The notes beneath the pieces were generated by a model. It was not told the DNA's origin, made no database searches, and saw nothing but the letters and a program-made list of their open reading frames with translations. From Rathayibacter_A sp036510655 (lineage in GTDB: Bacteria; Actinomycetota; Actinomycetes; Actinomycetales; Microbacteriaceae): a stretch of DNA of 30,406 bases. The translations under genes were made by a program, and so were the position numbers. How positions within the stretch are numbered: the stretch's first letter is position 1; the number at the start of each line of letters is the position of its first letter. Where the stretch lies: contig DATCDQ010000030.1 of NCBI GenBank assembly GCA_036510655.1, positions 1 to 30,406 of the forward strand, given 5' to 3'. Of this stretch, positions 7,003-15,000 are shown in pieces.

Positions 7003-8099
7003 TCACGTCGGGCGCCGCTGCCGCGCACGCGGTCACCCATCCAAAAGCAACGCGGAATCTCCTGATCGTTGTCGCTGTCCTTGTCCTCGTCGTCCCTGCC
7101 AGCTTGGTCGCTCTGCCGGTCACGATGGTTCTCGCGATGGGCGCCCATGGGTTCGGCGGTGGGGGAGTGTGCGGCGGATCCGCGCCCACCGTGGCCGGAG
7201 GTCAGAACGTCGGCGGGTATGGGCCGGACCAGTTGAGAATCGCCGCGACAATCATCACCGTCGGCCAGCAGATGAACATCCCACCGCACGGTCAAACGCT
7301 CGCCCTGATGGTTGCAATAGGGGAGTCCGGGCTACGGAACCTCGACCACGGCGATGCCGTCGACAACACCACCATCGGGGTCTTCCAGCAAGGCGCCGGC
7401 TACGGCACCCCTGCCCAACGAATGGACCCAGCCACTGCTGCCGCAGCGTTCTACACACGGATGCTCCACGTGCCGGGCTGGCAGACCACCGCTCCGACCC
7501 TGGTCGCCCACGCCGTCCAGATCAACGCGGACCCAAATCACTACGCACCCTTCTGGACTCCCGCCGGACGGGTCCTCGCCGCGCTCACCGGGGCAACCGC
7601 TGGCGCGTGCCAGATCCCGGCGGACGCCCGCGCTGCCGCGGCCGTGCTGGTGGGAGCGATCCAGGCAAGAAAGCTGAACTTCCTCGAAGCCCGGTATCAG
7701 CAACAGGTCATCAACATGGCTGACGGGACTGCGAGTCCGAACTGCGTAATCGACGCACACGTCCTTCAGTTGATCGTCGTCGCCGTCCAGTCGTTCCAGC
7801 AGGTCGGCGTCAGCGACCTCAACCGTCGCTGCACCGGCACAACACCTGGCGCCGGGACGAAGTCGGCGCACTGGAAGGGCAAAGCCGTGGATTTCTACGC
7901 CCTCAACCGTCGCTCGCTCACCGGTGCGGACGACCTCTCCATCCAATTGATCCATGTGCTGGATCCCTACGCCCCGCACGGGTCGAGTGCCGGTCAAAGC
8001 GACTGCCGCGCCCAGTCGGGCGTGGCTCTCGGCCTGCTGATGAACATCACCCACGCCTTCGCCGATACCTGCAACCACCAGCACATTCAGGTGCCCTGA
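6999..8099 (+). CDS. Membrane-anchored cell-wall hydrolase: transglycosylase-like domain plus M15-like peptidase domain
   Basis: This 366-residue VirB1-like protein opens peptidoglycan for the conjugation channel. One transmembrane helix (about 20-48) anchors it outside the membrane. Residues about 72-190 form a lysozyme-like domain with a candidate catalytic Glu109 (VAIGESGL) and the IGVFQQ turn. Residues about 245-366 resemble M15 D,D-peptidases: S-x-H-x6-D (SAHWKGKAVDF, His291 and Asp298) and H-x-H near the C-terminus (His360, His362), which are the family's zinc ligands. Cysteines at 278, 335 and 358 may form disulphides. It starts 4 bases before the sigma-like gene ends. Glycan-strand and peptide cleavage by one protein is inferred from motifs. 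Confidence 0.72.
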   Translation: MITSGAAAAHAVTHPKATRNLLIVVAVLVLVVPASLVALPVTMVLAMGAHGFGGGGVCGGSAPTVAGGQNVGGYGPDQLRIAATIITVGQQMNIPPHGQTLALMVAIGESGLRNLDHGDAVDNTTIGVFQQGAGYGTPAQRMDPATAAAAFYTRMLHVPGWQTTAPTLVAHAVQINADPNHYAPFWTPAGRVLAALTGATAGACQIPADARAAAAVLVGAIQARKLNFLEARYQQQVINMADGTASPNCVIDAHVLQLIVVAVQSFQQVGVSDLNRRCTGTTPGAGTKSAHWKGKAVDFYALNRRSLTGADDLSIQLIHVLDPYAPHGSSAGQSDCRAQSGVALGLLMNITHAFADTCNHQHIQVP

Positions 8100-8186
8100 C
8101 TAACCCAACTCACCAATGCGCGCCAAAACCCACCTCGAACCGGAACGTGTAGGTGAAGGCGCAGACGAGAACTGAGGTGACTTGAG

Positions 8187-8831
8187 ATGAGCAAGAAGCT
8201 GATCGCAATCGGGGCACTGCTGCCTTGCTTGGCGCTGGTCGGCTGCGTCACCACGGGGCCCGCCAGAAACCCGTCATTCACGACCGTTGCCTCGGCGACG
8301 CCGACGCCGACTGCATCGTCCGCTGCAGTGCCGGCGGCGGACGGCATCGTGGATACCGTCTACGTCCAGGTCTTTCCGGGCCGCACCTTCACGTCGAAGC
8401 ACGGCTGCCGGTGCACCCTCCCGGATTCGAAACAGGAACTCTTCCGTGCCGGAGCGCCCGTGGTGTTCATGAAGCTCACGATGACCGGGGAATGGAAACC
8501 CTCGCAGGGCAATCAGACCTATCAGATCGTCACCGGCACCACTTTGAAGGGGACCCAGTTCGATGGGCGTCCCGAACCGGCCGTCCTCGACACGGCTGAC
8601 GGACCTGCCGCCGCGAAGGCGGTCGGACTGCCGTGGCTCCCGATCGGCCTCTTTGGCACCAAGACGGACTGGACGGTACCGAACGACAAGGAACGCTCGT
8701 TTGCCGCGGCTTGGTATCTCCCGCCCGGCGTCGACCGCCTCCTGCTCACCGTGGATGTCCCTTCGGAGGGACAGCCCCTGCATTTGATCGTTCCGCTACG
8801 GAGCTCCACCGCGAACGCGAGCGGGGAGTGA
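8187..8831 (+). CDS. Lipoprotein of the conjugation operon
   Basis: The 214-residue protein begins with a type II signal peptide (MSKKLIAIGALLPCLALVGC) whose lipobox LVGC gives lipidated Cys20. A Thr/Ala/Pro-rich linker (about 32-50) leads to a 160-residue beta-rich domain with a CxC pair (GCRCTLP, about 74-76) and no recognised family. It would sit on the outer face of the cytoplasmic membrane. GAGGTGA lies upstream of the ATG, after an 87-bp gap, and the next gene overlaps by 4 bases. Position suggests a role in assembling the transfer apparatus at the cell wall. Confidence 0.75.
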   Translation: MSKKLIAIGALLPCLALVGCVTTGPARNPSFTTVASATPTPTASSAAVPAADGIVDTVYVQVFPGRTFTSKHGCRCTLPDSKQELFRAGAPVVFMKLTMTGEWKPSQGNQTYQIVTGTTLKGTQFDGRPEPAVLDTADGPAAAKAVGLPWLPIGLFGTKTDWTVPNDKERSFAAAWYLPPGVDRLLLTVDVPSEGQPLHLIVPLRSSTANASGE

Positions 8832-8992
8832 ACCTCATGGACGTCCTGCTCAACCTGCTCGGTCTCCTCCTGATGGTCGGCATCGCATTGCTCGACGGAG
8901 TCGGCAGCGGACTGCTGACCGCCAAACGGTTGGCTGAGACGAACGAACCCACTTCGAAAACGGACACCACGGAAAGGAATACCGAATCATGA
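8828..8992 (+). CDS. Small single-helix membrane protein
   Basis: A 54-residue ORF starts with GTG overlapping the lipoprotein stop (GTGA) and ends overlapping the next ATG (ATGA). Residues 5-30 (DVLLNLLGLLLMVGIALLDG) form one transmembrane helix; the C-terminus is polar and Thr/Glu-rich. Double overlap makes it a convincing gene despite its size. No family is recognised; small membrane proteins at this place are common in actinobacterial transfer operons. Confidence 0.68.
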   Translation: MNLMDVLLNLLGLLLMVGIALLDGVGSGLLTAKRLAETNEPTSKTDTTERNTES

Positions 8993-9312
8993 ACGCACTC
9001 AACGAGGCCCTGGTGACCGTGCATTCGCGCGCGATCACCGTCCTGACAGTGGCCAACCCGTCACCGGACTTCTCCGGCCCTGGCGTATCCGCCCTCCAGT
9101 CGATCGCGAATGTCGTGTTCGCCATCGTCCTCAGCCTCGCCGTGATCGGCGGACTCATCGCCGCCGGATTCATCGTGGTCGGCCATATCTCTTCCAACGG
9201 GCGCGTGCAGAAGATGGGCATGGTCGGGCTGGTTAGTTGCATCGCCGGGGTCGCCGTCGCGGGTGGCATTGCGGGACTGATCAACTGGGGTCAGTCGCTG
9301 AAGGTGGCGTGA
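8989..9312 (+). CDS. Two-helix membrane protein (VirB2/TrbC- or DUF6112-like)
   Basis: The 107-residue protein has a 35-residue N-terminal region and two transmembrane helices (about 38-60 and 75-97) joined by a short polar turn (HISSNGRVQKMG). This is the layout of VirB2/TrbC-like pilin subunits and of the small DUF6112-type proteins next to SCO6880/SCO6881 homologues. It lies directly before the VirB6-like gene with a 4-bp overlap. I infer a structural role in the type IV secretion channel; the precise family needs a profile search. Confidence 0.68.
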   Translation: MNALNEALVTVHSRAITVLTVANPSPDFSGPGVSALQSIANVVFAIVLSLAVIGGLIAAGFIVVGHISSNGRVQKMGMVGLVSCIAGVAVAGGIAGLINWGQSLKVA

Positions 9313-10355
9313 GCATCATGTTCGTTCTCGCCGCGCCGCCCGATCCGTTCTCGCCGAACTACGGCTGCTTCCTCTCCGACTTCAGCTGCCAAGCCTCACA
9401 AACGGTGGCCCAGTTCATGGCGTCCACCATCCGCAATCTCGGTGACTTCATCGCCACCATGATCGGCGGGGCATTCAACACCAACATCGACGAGGGCAGC
9501 TGGAACATCGCCCACTCCCAATTCCTGTTCTGGGTCGCCGTCACCGCGCCCGTCATCCTGATCGTCGCGCTCGTCCAGATCGGGATTGCAATGATCCTGC
9601 AGGATTGGCACCGGATCGGCCGCACCGCCGCTGGCGCTGCGCTCGCCATCCCGTTCTCCGCGATCTGCGTTTGGGGTATGCAGAAGGCTTCCGGTGTTAC
9701 CGACGCCATCACGACCAGTCTCACCACCACCGTTCAAGGCGGCGACCTCAGCAAGGGGCTGCTGCGCGTGATAGGCATCCTGGATGTTTCGAAGCAGGCC
9801 CCCAACGCTGTCATGCACGACTCCCAATTCACGCAGGGTGGCGTCATCTTCACTATGGTGTCGCAAGGAGCGCAGGGACCGGCCTCGGTGGGCGAATATG
9901 TGATGGCGCTGCTGGTCGTCGGACTGATGATGATCGCCTCGCTGTTCCTCTTCATCGCCATGTCCATCCGCGAGTTCGGTCTACTGGCTTTGGCTGCAAT
10001 GGCCCCGGTCGGGTTGATGATGATCGGCCAGCCCAAGCTGACCGCGTGGGCGCAACGGTGGATGAACCTCACCGTCGGACTGCTGATCGCCAAACCGCTC
10101 GCAGCGGGCGTCGTCCTGCTCGCGGTGGAGCTGACCAAAGCCAGCTTGAGCATCGGGGTCATCCTGATTGCCGCCGGCGCGGTTATCGCCGCCTCGTTCA
10201 GCCCGCTCTGGGCAACCAAGCTCGTCTCGTTCGCGGGAGCTGAGGTCGGCACGGCGCTTCATCACCGGTTCTCGATGCGTGACCAGTTCTCACGTGTCAA
10301 CACTGCCGCGGCCCCTGTCCGGTCGGCCGCTCGGGTCATCAAGGTTGGGAGATAG
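9309..10355 (+). CDS. VirB6/TrbL-like inner-membrane channel protein
   Basis: This 348-residue multi-spanning protein carries an N-terminal extracytoplasmic part with a CFLSDFSC cysteine pair. It then has about six hydrophobic segments, including FLFWVAVTAPVILIVALVQI, YVMALLVVGLMMIASLFLFI and a Gly/Ala-rich pair near the C-terminus, ending in a basic tail. Size and topology match TrbL/VirB6-type proteins (SCO6881-like), which form the membrane core of conjugative type IV systems. The GTG at 9309 overlaps the previous stop (GTGA); an ATG at 9318 is the alternative. The SCO6880-type gene follows after 3 bp. Confidence 0.8.
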   Translation: MSIMFVLAAPPDPFSPNYGCFLSDFSCQASQTVAQFMASTIRNLGDFIATMIGGAFNTNIDEGSWNIAHSQFLFWVAVTAPVILIVALVQIGIAMILQDWHRIGRTAAGAALAIPFSAICVWGMQKASGVTDAITTSLTTTVQGGDLSKGLLRVIGILDVSKQAPNAVMHDSQFTQGGVIFTMVSQGAQGPASVGEYVMALLVVGLMMIASLFLFIAMSIREFGLLALAAMAPVGLMMIGQPKLTAWAQRWMNLTVGLLIAKPLAAGVVLLAVELTKASLSIGVILIAAGAVIAASFSPLWATKLVSFAGAEVGTALHHRFSMRDQFSRVNTAAAPVRSAARVIKVGR

Positions 10356-10358
10356 CTC

Positions 10359-11891
10359 ATGACCACCTTCACCGCCGACCAGCTGATCAGCGACGAGGGC
10401 GCACCCCGCGTCCGCTTCGCCGCCCGCGAGCGCCGCGGGATCTTCCTCGGACTGACCTTCCTGCAACTCGTCGTGGTCGGCGGAGCCATCGCCGCCCTGC
10501 TGGCAACCTTGCTCATCAACCCCAATGCGATCTGGGTGATGTTGCCGATCGTCGCTCTCGTGGCCTTTTTCGCCCTCGCCACCTATCGACGCGAACCCGT
10601 CCTTGTGATCGCCGCGCAGGCTGCCCGCTACGCGTACCGAAGCATCGCCGGGCAGACATTGTTCCGCCGCGACGTGTGGCTGCGGGTCACCATGGCGTCC
10701 TTGAAGGTCGGCCACGCCCAGATCGAAGCCGTCACACCGACCGTGACCTCGAAATTTCTGCTGCCGGGTGCGCTCGGCGACGTGCAGGTCGTGCAGATCC
10801 CCGGCGCCGGCGCGTTCATCTACAACGCCCGCGGCCGCCTCGCATCCGTCACCGTCCGCGTCGGATCCCGAGCGTGGGCGCTACGCGACAAAGGCACCCA
10901 AGAAGCCGCCTACGACGGATTCGTCGAATGGCTCAGCTCCCTGGAAAGCCTGCCCGGCGTCCGCGAAACCACCATCCGTATCCGTGTCGACCGCGCGTCG
11001 TCGAACGAATTGCGCGACTACCTGCTGGCTCGCGAGAGCGAACATGCTCCGCAGGTCAGCCCCGAACTGCGTCAGCAGTATTGGGATCTGACCCAGACCG
11101 CGTCCAAGCGGTCGATGGGATTCACGAATTTCGCTACCCTCACCTTCGACACCGGCATTCTGAACGCTGCGATCCGCGACGCAGGCAAGGGCCTGACCGG
11201 TCTCGCCGCTGTGCTGAAGGAACGTGTGGCGGGTATCGAGACCTCGATGGAACACGCCCGACTGACCCCGGGGGGATGGCTCACCTCGGACGAACTCGAC
11301 GAACTCTTGGCGCTCTCCGCCGACCCTGTATCGGCGGCAACCCGACGCGAGCAAGACGCCGCGACGGCGGCGCAGGCCGCGCCGCCAGTGATGGGGATCG
11401 ACGAGGGTTGGGACACGATGCGGGTGGACCAGTCCTGGCATCAGACCTTTTGGGTGGCCGAATGGCCGCGCACCGACGTCCGCACCGGCTTTCTCGAGCC
11501 GCTGCTCTACGCCGGGGACGCGACACGAGTGATCACGCTGCAGGTTCGCCCCGTGGCGACGCACAAGGCGCTCGCCCAGCTGAACCGCGCCCAGTCCGAC
11601 ATGGAAACGGCAGCCACCATCCGGACGAAGCTCTCCTCCCGGATTCCCCTCACGCACCTGCGTGAGGAAGAGGACCTTGCGGTACGGGAACACGATCTGG
11701 TCGACGGGTTCGGTGATGTGCAGTACCGCGGGTTCGTGACCGTCTCCGCCGAGTCGAAGGACGCACTCTCCAGGGCCCGCACGGACATCGAACAGGCGTC
11801 ACACCCGGCCCGGCTGGTACTGGCGTCGATGTCGGGACAGCAGGCGGCCGGGTTCGTCACAGGAGCCCTGCATTCCGCTTTCGCTTCGTAA
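10359..11891 (+). CDS. SCO6880-family conjugation protein
   Basis: The 510-residue protein has a short cytoplasmic N-terminus, two transmembrane helices (about 28-70: GIFLGLTFLQLVVVGGAIAA and WVMLPIVALVAFFAL) and a large cytoplasmic part. The paired helices resemble PrgI/VirB3-like proteins and the rest resembles the N-terminal, non-ATPase part of VirB4. No Walker A motif is seen. In actinobacterial elements this gene is normally followed by the VirB4-like ATPase, the coupling ATPase and the relaxase; here it is the last transfer gene. It has no internal stop and appears complete. Confidence 0.82.
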   Translation: MTTFTADQLISDEGAPRVRFAARERRGIFLGLTFLQLVVVGGAIAALLATLLINPNAIWVMLPIVALVAFFALATYRREPVLVIAAQAARYAYRSIAGQTLFRRDVWLRVTMASLKVGHAQIEAVTPTVTSKFLLPGALGDVQVVQIPGAGAFIYNARGRLASVTVRVGSRAWALRDKGTQEAAYDGFVEWLSSLESLPGVRETTIRIRVDRASSNELRDYLLARESEHAPQVSPELRQQYWDLTQTASKRSMGFTNFATLTFDTGILNAAIRDAGKGLTGLAAVLKERVAGIETSMEHARLTPGGWLTSDELDELLALSADPVSAATRREQDAATAAQAAPPVMGIDEGWDTMRVDQSWHQTFWVAEWPRTDVRTGFLEPLLYAGDATRVITLQVRPVATHKALAQLNRAQSDMETAATIRTKLSSRIPLTHLREEEDLAVREHDLVDGFGDVQYRGFVTVSAESKDALSRARTDIEQASHPARLVLASMSGQQAAGFVTGALHSAFAS

Positions 11892-12040
11892 GCTGGCTAC
11901 GCACACAGTATTAGCCTCACTCGCAATTCCCTCACTATGGCATGTTGTGAGAATCGAAGGTGGAAGCCATTTCTCATGGTCGCGACATTCGCTAACACGC
12001 GTCATTCGCGGCATGTGGAAACGACACTGTCCCGGCCACA

Positions 12041-12361
12041 TTGCCCGAGGGTGTGAACTGTCAAGGCTACGCGTATGCCGAACTGAGCTTGTTCGGCAGG
12101 ACGGTTCCGCCCCACCGTTCGAGCGAACTCTGGGCTGACCGCCAGCTCGAGCATGTGGATCTTTCAGAAGTGCGGGATCTCGACCTCGTGCTCTTCGACC
12201 GGACTGCGAACTCCTGGGGCGCTCACGTGGTGGTCGCGTTAGCAAGCGGATTCCTACATCTGAGCGCAGAAGTCGGTCGGCCTACGCTCTGGCAGTGGTG
12301 TGATTTCGCAGACAGAGAACGCTACCAGGCGATCATCGGCGCGATCCGCATCGACCGGTAG
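12041..12361 (+). pseudogene. NlpC/P60-like peptidase domain, 5' end degraded
   Basis: From a TTG at 12041 the frame encodes LPEGVNCQGYAYAELSLFGR and then WGAHVVVAL and LHLSAEVGRP. This matches the core of NlpC/P60 cysteine peptidases, with the catalytic Cys in NCQGY and His in WGAHV. Homology continues upstream (ACGNDTVPAT), but a TAA at about 11992 closes the frame before the usual N-terminal helix, so the start looks frameshifted or lost. It lies between the transfer operon and the MFS gene and may mark the decayed right part of the element. A short functional protein from TTG is not excluded. Confidence 0.5.
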
Positions 12362-12436
12362 GCCTTCGACTTGCGGGACGGGTGCCGGCGCCCCGGTGTG
12401 CCAGCATTGGCGAACAGCGTCAGCGCTTCGGAACGC

Positions 12437-13729
12437 CTATTCCGGCGTGTCCGAGTGACGGGCCTTGCGGAGCGGGGAGGCGATAACAATTAGGGCAGCA
12501 GCTGCGAAGATTATCGCTCCGATTGCGATGGTGAGGCGATAGCCGAGGAATGTTGCCAGCAGTCCCGCGAGCAGGGCGCCGAGCAAGAAGACGACCCGGT
12601 TTACCGTTCGGATGGTCGAGTTCATCCTCCCCTGTAATGCGTCGGGCGCCACAGCCTGCCGGTATCCGGTGTCGTTGGCATCTTCGATGCCCATGGCGAG
12701 GCCGTAGACGAATTGCGCAGCCGATACGAGAGTCAGCAGAACCGCGATCGCGCTGGCTGCGTCAATTGGCACGATTGCCAGGGCGAGCCAGGGCACGACA
12801 ACAAGCGCGCGGCCGATGAAGATTCCCCATCCCGCGCCGAGTCGGGCGCCAATGCGTGGCGCAATAAGCGCCCCGAGGAAACCGCCGACTGCACCGAAAG
12901 CGAGCGTGACGCCGTAGGCCCACGCCGCGAGGTCAAGCTCACGGAGGACGAAGACGGCGAAGACGGTCGACACGATGCTGTTGCCCAGGAACCAGGTGTG
13001 AACCGACAGTGCGAGAGGACGCAGCATCCGATGCCGGTAGGTGTAGCGCATTCCCTCGGCAATGTCGTGTCCGATGTGGCGCCCATCTGCGCGGGGCGCT
13101 GGCTTCGGTTCCACGACTTTGATTCGCGACTGGAGCACCGCCGAGACGGCGGTGATGACGGCGTCGAACGCGAACAAGACCGGCGCGCCAAGGAGGTTCA
13201 GAAGCGCTCCGCCAAGGGCTGGGCCCGCGGTCCCGGCCACGGTGCTGCTCTGGCCGAGTCGCGCGTTGGCCATCACGAGTGAATCCCGAGGGACGATGCG
13301 CGGTAGGAGCGGCTGAGAGGCCGAGTCTGCGAAGAGAACTAAGACCCCGAGGATCACGGTAACGATCGCCAACGACCAAAAGCTGAGCGCGTTGAAGAGC
13401 AGCAGGATGGTGATCGAGGCCAGGGCTGCGGCCCGTCCGATGCTGGTGATCACCAGTGTGCGCTGTCGGCGCCAGCGATCCATGAGGGCACCGACGATCA
13501 GCCCGAGGAACACATATGGGACGACGCCGAGTGCGCTGAAGATGCTGATTTCAACGGGCGTTGCGTGCAGCACCGTGACGATCAGAACCTGAAAGGCAAC
13601 GCCGGATATCGCGCTCCCAAATGCTCGGATGGTCGTGGCACTCCAGAAGAAGGCGAAGGCCGGGAAGCGCAGCACCTCACGTGGGCGGTCCGCGGGACCG
13701 GTCGCTGCCGGTACCGCCGCGTCGCGCAT
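12437..13729 (-). CDS. MFS exporter (EntS / macrolide-efflux DHA3 type)
   Basis: The 430-residue protein has about 12 transmembrane segments. The N-terminal start FPAFAFFWSATTIRAFGSAI, the loop GALMDRWRRQRTLVI (motif A) and the region SASQPLLPRIVPRDSLVMAN are typical of proton-driven exporters of the EntS/MefA-like subgroup. It would export a small hydrophobic compound or siderophore; no neighbouring biosynthetic gene points to the substrate. The ATG at 13729 has TAGGCT six bases upstream, a -10 placement that suggests a leaderless transcript. No regulator is adjacent. Confidence 0.85.
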   Translation of the reverse strand: MRDAAVPAATGPADRPREVLRFPAFAFFWSATTIRAFGSAISGVAFQVLIVTVLHATPVEISIFSALGVVPYVFLGLIVGALMDRWRRQRTLVITSIGRAAALASITILLLFNALSFWSLAIVTVILGVLVLFADSASQPLLPRIVPRDSLVMANARLGQSSTVAGTAGPALGGALLNLLGAPVLFAFDAVITAVSAVLQSRIKVVEPKPAPRADGRHIGHDIAEGMRYTYRHRMLRPLALSVHTWFLGNSIVSTVFAVFVLRELDLAAWAYGVTLAFGAVGGFLGALIAPRIGARLGAGWGIFIGRALVVVPWLALAIVPIDAASAIAVLLTLVSAAQFVYGLAMGIEDANDTGYRQAVAPDALQGRMNSTIRTVNRVVFLLGALLAGLLATFLGYRLTIAIGAIIFAAAALIVIASPLRKARHSDTPE

Positions 13730-13980
13730 ACGCTCAGCCTACCGACGGCTGTTTTCGAACCTCTTCGTGTCATGCGGTGCGGAAGCGATGATCATCCAGC
13801 CCTCCGACATACGCTCTCTTGCCCCAACCCGCCCGAACGACCGGACGACCAGTGCAGGTTCCGCCTGCGGGCACGTGCAACGGTCCACTGGTCGAAGCGC
13901 GCGACATGGCCGGCAGCATGCGCCCCCTGACGCGTTAAGAACATGACAATTTAGCGAGACAAGCCGACGCGTACGGAGGT
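13730..13980. other. Intergenic region, no gene seen
   Basis: The 250 bp between the MFS start and the ArdC-like remnant contain only short arginine/proline-rich readings in all frames. GGAGG ends directly before the GTG at 13981, too close for normal initiation. No terminator or repeat was recognised. Confidence 0.4.
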
Positions 13981-14682
13981 GTGAAGATCTGCAAGATCCC
14001 GCGGATCTCAGACGACAACTCCGATGAGAACCTACACAAAGACCGCCAAGTACGCAAAGGAGAGACTTCAATCAAGATCTTCGACTACAGCACGAAGACC
14101 ACCGACGCCGACGATGACGCGACGGACCAGGAGGAGCGGATCGTACGGTTCTTTCCCGTGCTGTCCGTGTTCGACATCACCCAGACCGACCCCATCCCCG
14201 GCGCCTGCGTGACGGAGAACCCTCTCCAGCGACTCACCGGAGAGAACGACCACGGCATTGTAGGACGGCTCACCGCACACCTCGAAGGCAAGGGCTGGGC
14301 CGTGTCCCGTCAGCTTCTTGCCTGGGCGAACGGGTACACCGACCCCACCCGGCGGACCGTCATCATCGCACGTGATCTCGCGCCTGAGCAGGCGGCGAAA
14401 ACCCTCATCCACGAGGCCGCACACATCCAACTCGGCCACATCGACAACCTGGCGGAGTACCGTCAACACCGCGGACGCATGGAAGTCGAAGCCGAGTCCG
14501 TCGCCTACATCGTCGCCGCCCTCGCCGGATTCGACACCAGCGCCTACAGCATCGGCTACATCGCCGGATGGACCACCGGCGACACAGAAGTGATCAAAGC
14601 CACCGCCGCCCGCGTCCTGCACACCGCGCACCAGATCGCTGACCTCGTCCAACCGGCAGCCGACGCCGGCGCGGGCGCCTGA
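13981..14682 (+). pseudogene. ArdC-like antirestriction protein, N-terminal domain missing
   Basis: ArdC-type proteins combine an N-terminal ssDNA-binding domain with a C-terminal zinc metallopeptidase-like domain and protect incoming conjugative DNA. From about residue 23 (QVRKGETSIKIFDYST, VLSVFDITQTDPIPG) the sequence follows this family. The metal motif HEAAH (His144, Glu145, His148) and the downstream Glu of EAESVAY (about 172) are present. The first 20 residues (KICKIPRISDDNSDENLHK) look unrelated, and the usual upstream domain of about 100 residues is absent. The GTG start has GGAGG only one base away. I read it as a truncated remnant; expression of the C-domain alone is possible. Confidence 0.62.
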
Positions 14683-15000
14683 TTCGAAGCCAGCCCTGGC
14701 CGCCAGGCGGCAGCTCGTGGCTAGACCCAGCACGGCGCAATACGCAACTGCGCACGGCCACGGCGTGCCGACTGGCCAGACCGCGACCGTGAATGGCTTA
14801 CCAAAGGGATCCCGAAACTGGGCAAACACGGACACCCCGCTCATCACCATCGCCGCAACCCGCTCCTCCACACGGCCCACACCATCCCGGACGTCTCCGC
14901 CTGCGCAGGCGACCACCGCGCCGACCGTAACGCCGCAACTTCAGCGGGGACGAAGGCTCGAGTCTGCTTTAGAGAAATTGAGTTAGTCGCTGAGCGCGCG
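14683..15000. other. Gene-free region between the ArdC remnant and GH35
   Basis: Just over 300 bp without a convincing gene. One plus-strand frame gives a Thr/Pro/Ser-rich reading (14717-14986) and another a His/Arg-rich one; neither resembles a known protein. No strong terminator for either flanking gene was found. It may be debris from the edge of the accessory region. Confidence 0.4.

Noticed and set aside
11225..11250. A second copy of the REP-like end (TATCGAGACC) in the SCO6880-type gene
   Set aside because: Only the short terminal word matches and it codes for conserved-looking residues; no palindrome surrounds it.
14717..14986. An 89-codon plus-strand frame after the ArdC remnant
   Set aside because: Thr/Pro/Ser-rich composition with no ribosome binding site; looks like a chance frame in GC-rich DNA.
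3682..15000. A direct repeat of the tRNA-Met 3' end marking the far attachment site
   Set aside because: Scanned by eye around 11.9-12.4 kb, 13.7-14.0 kb and 14.7-15.0 kb without finding a convincing second copy.
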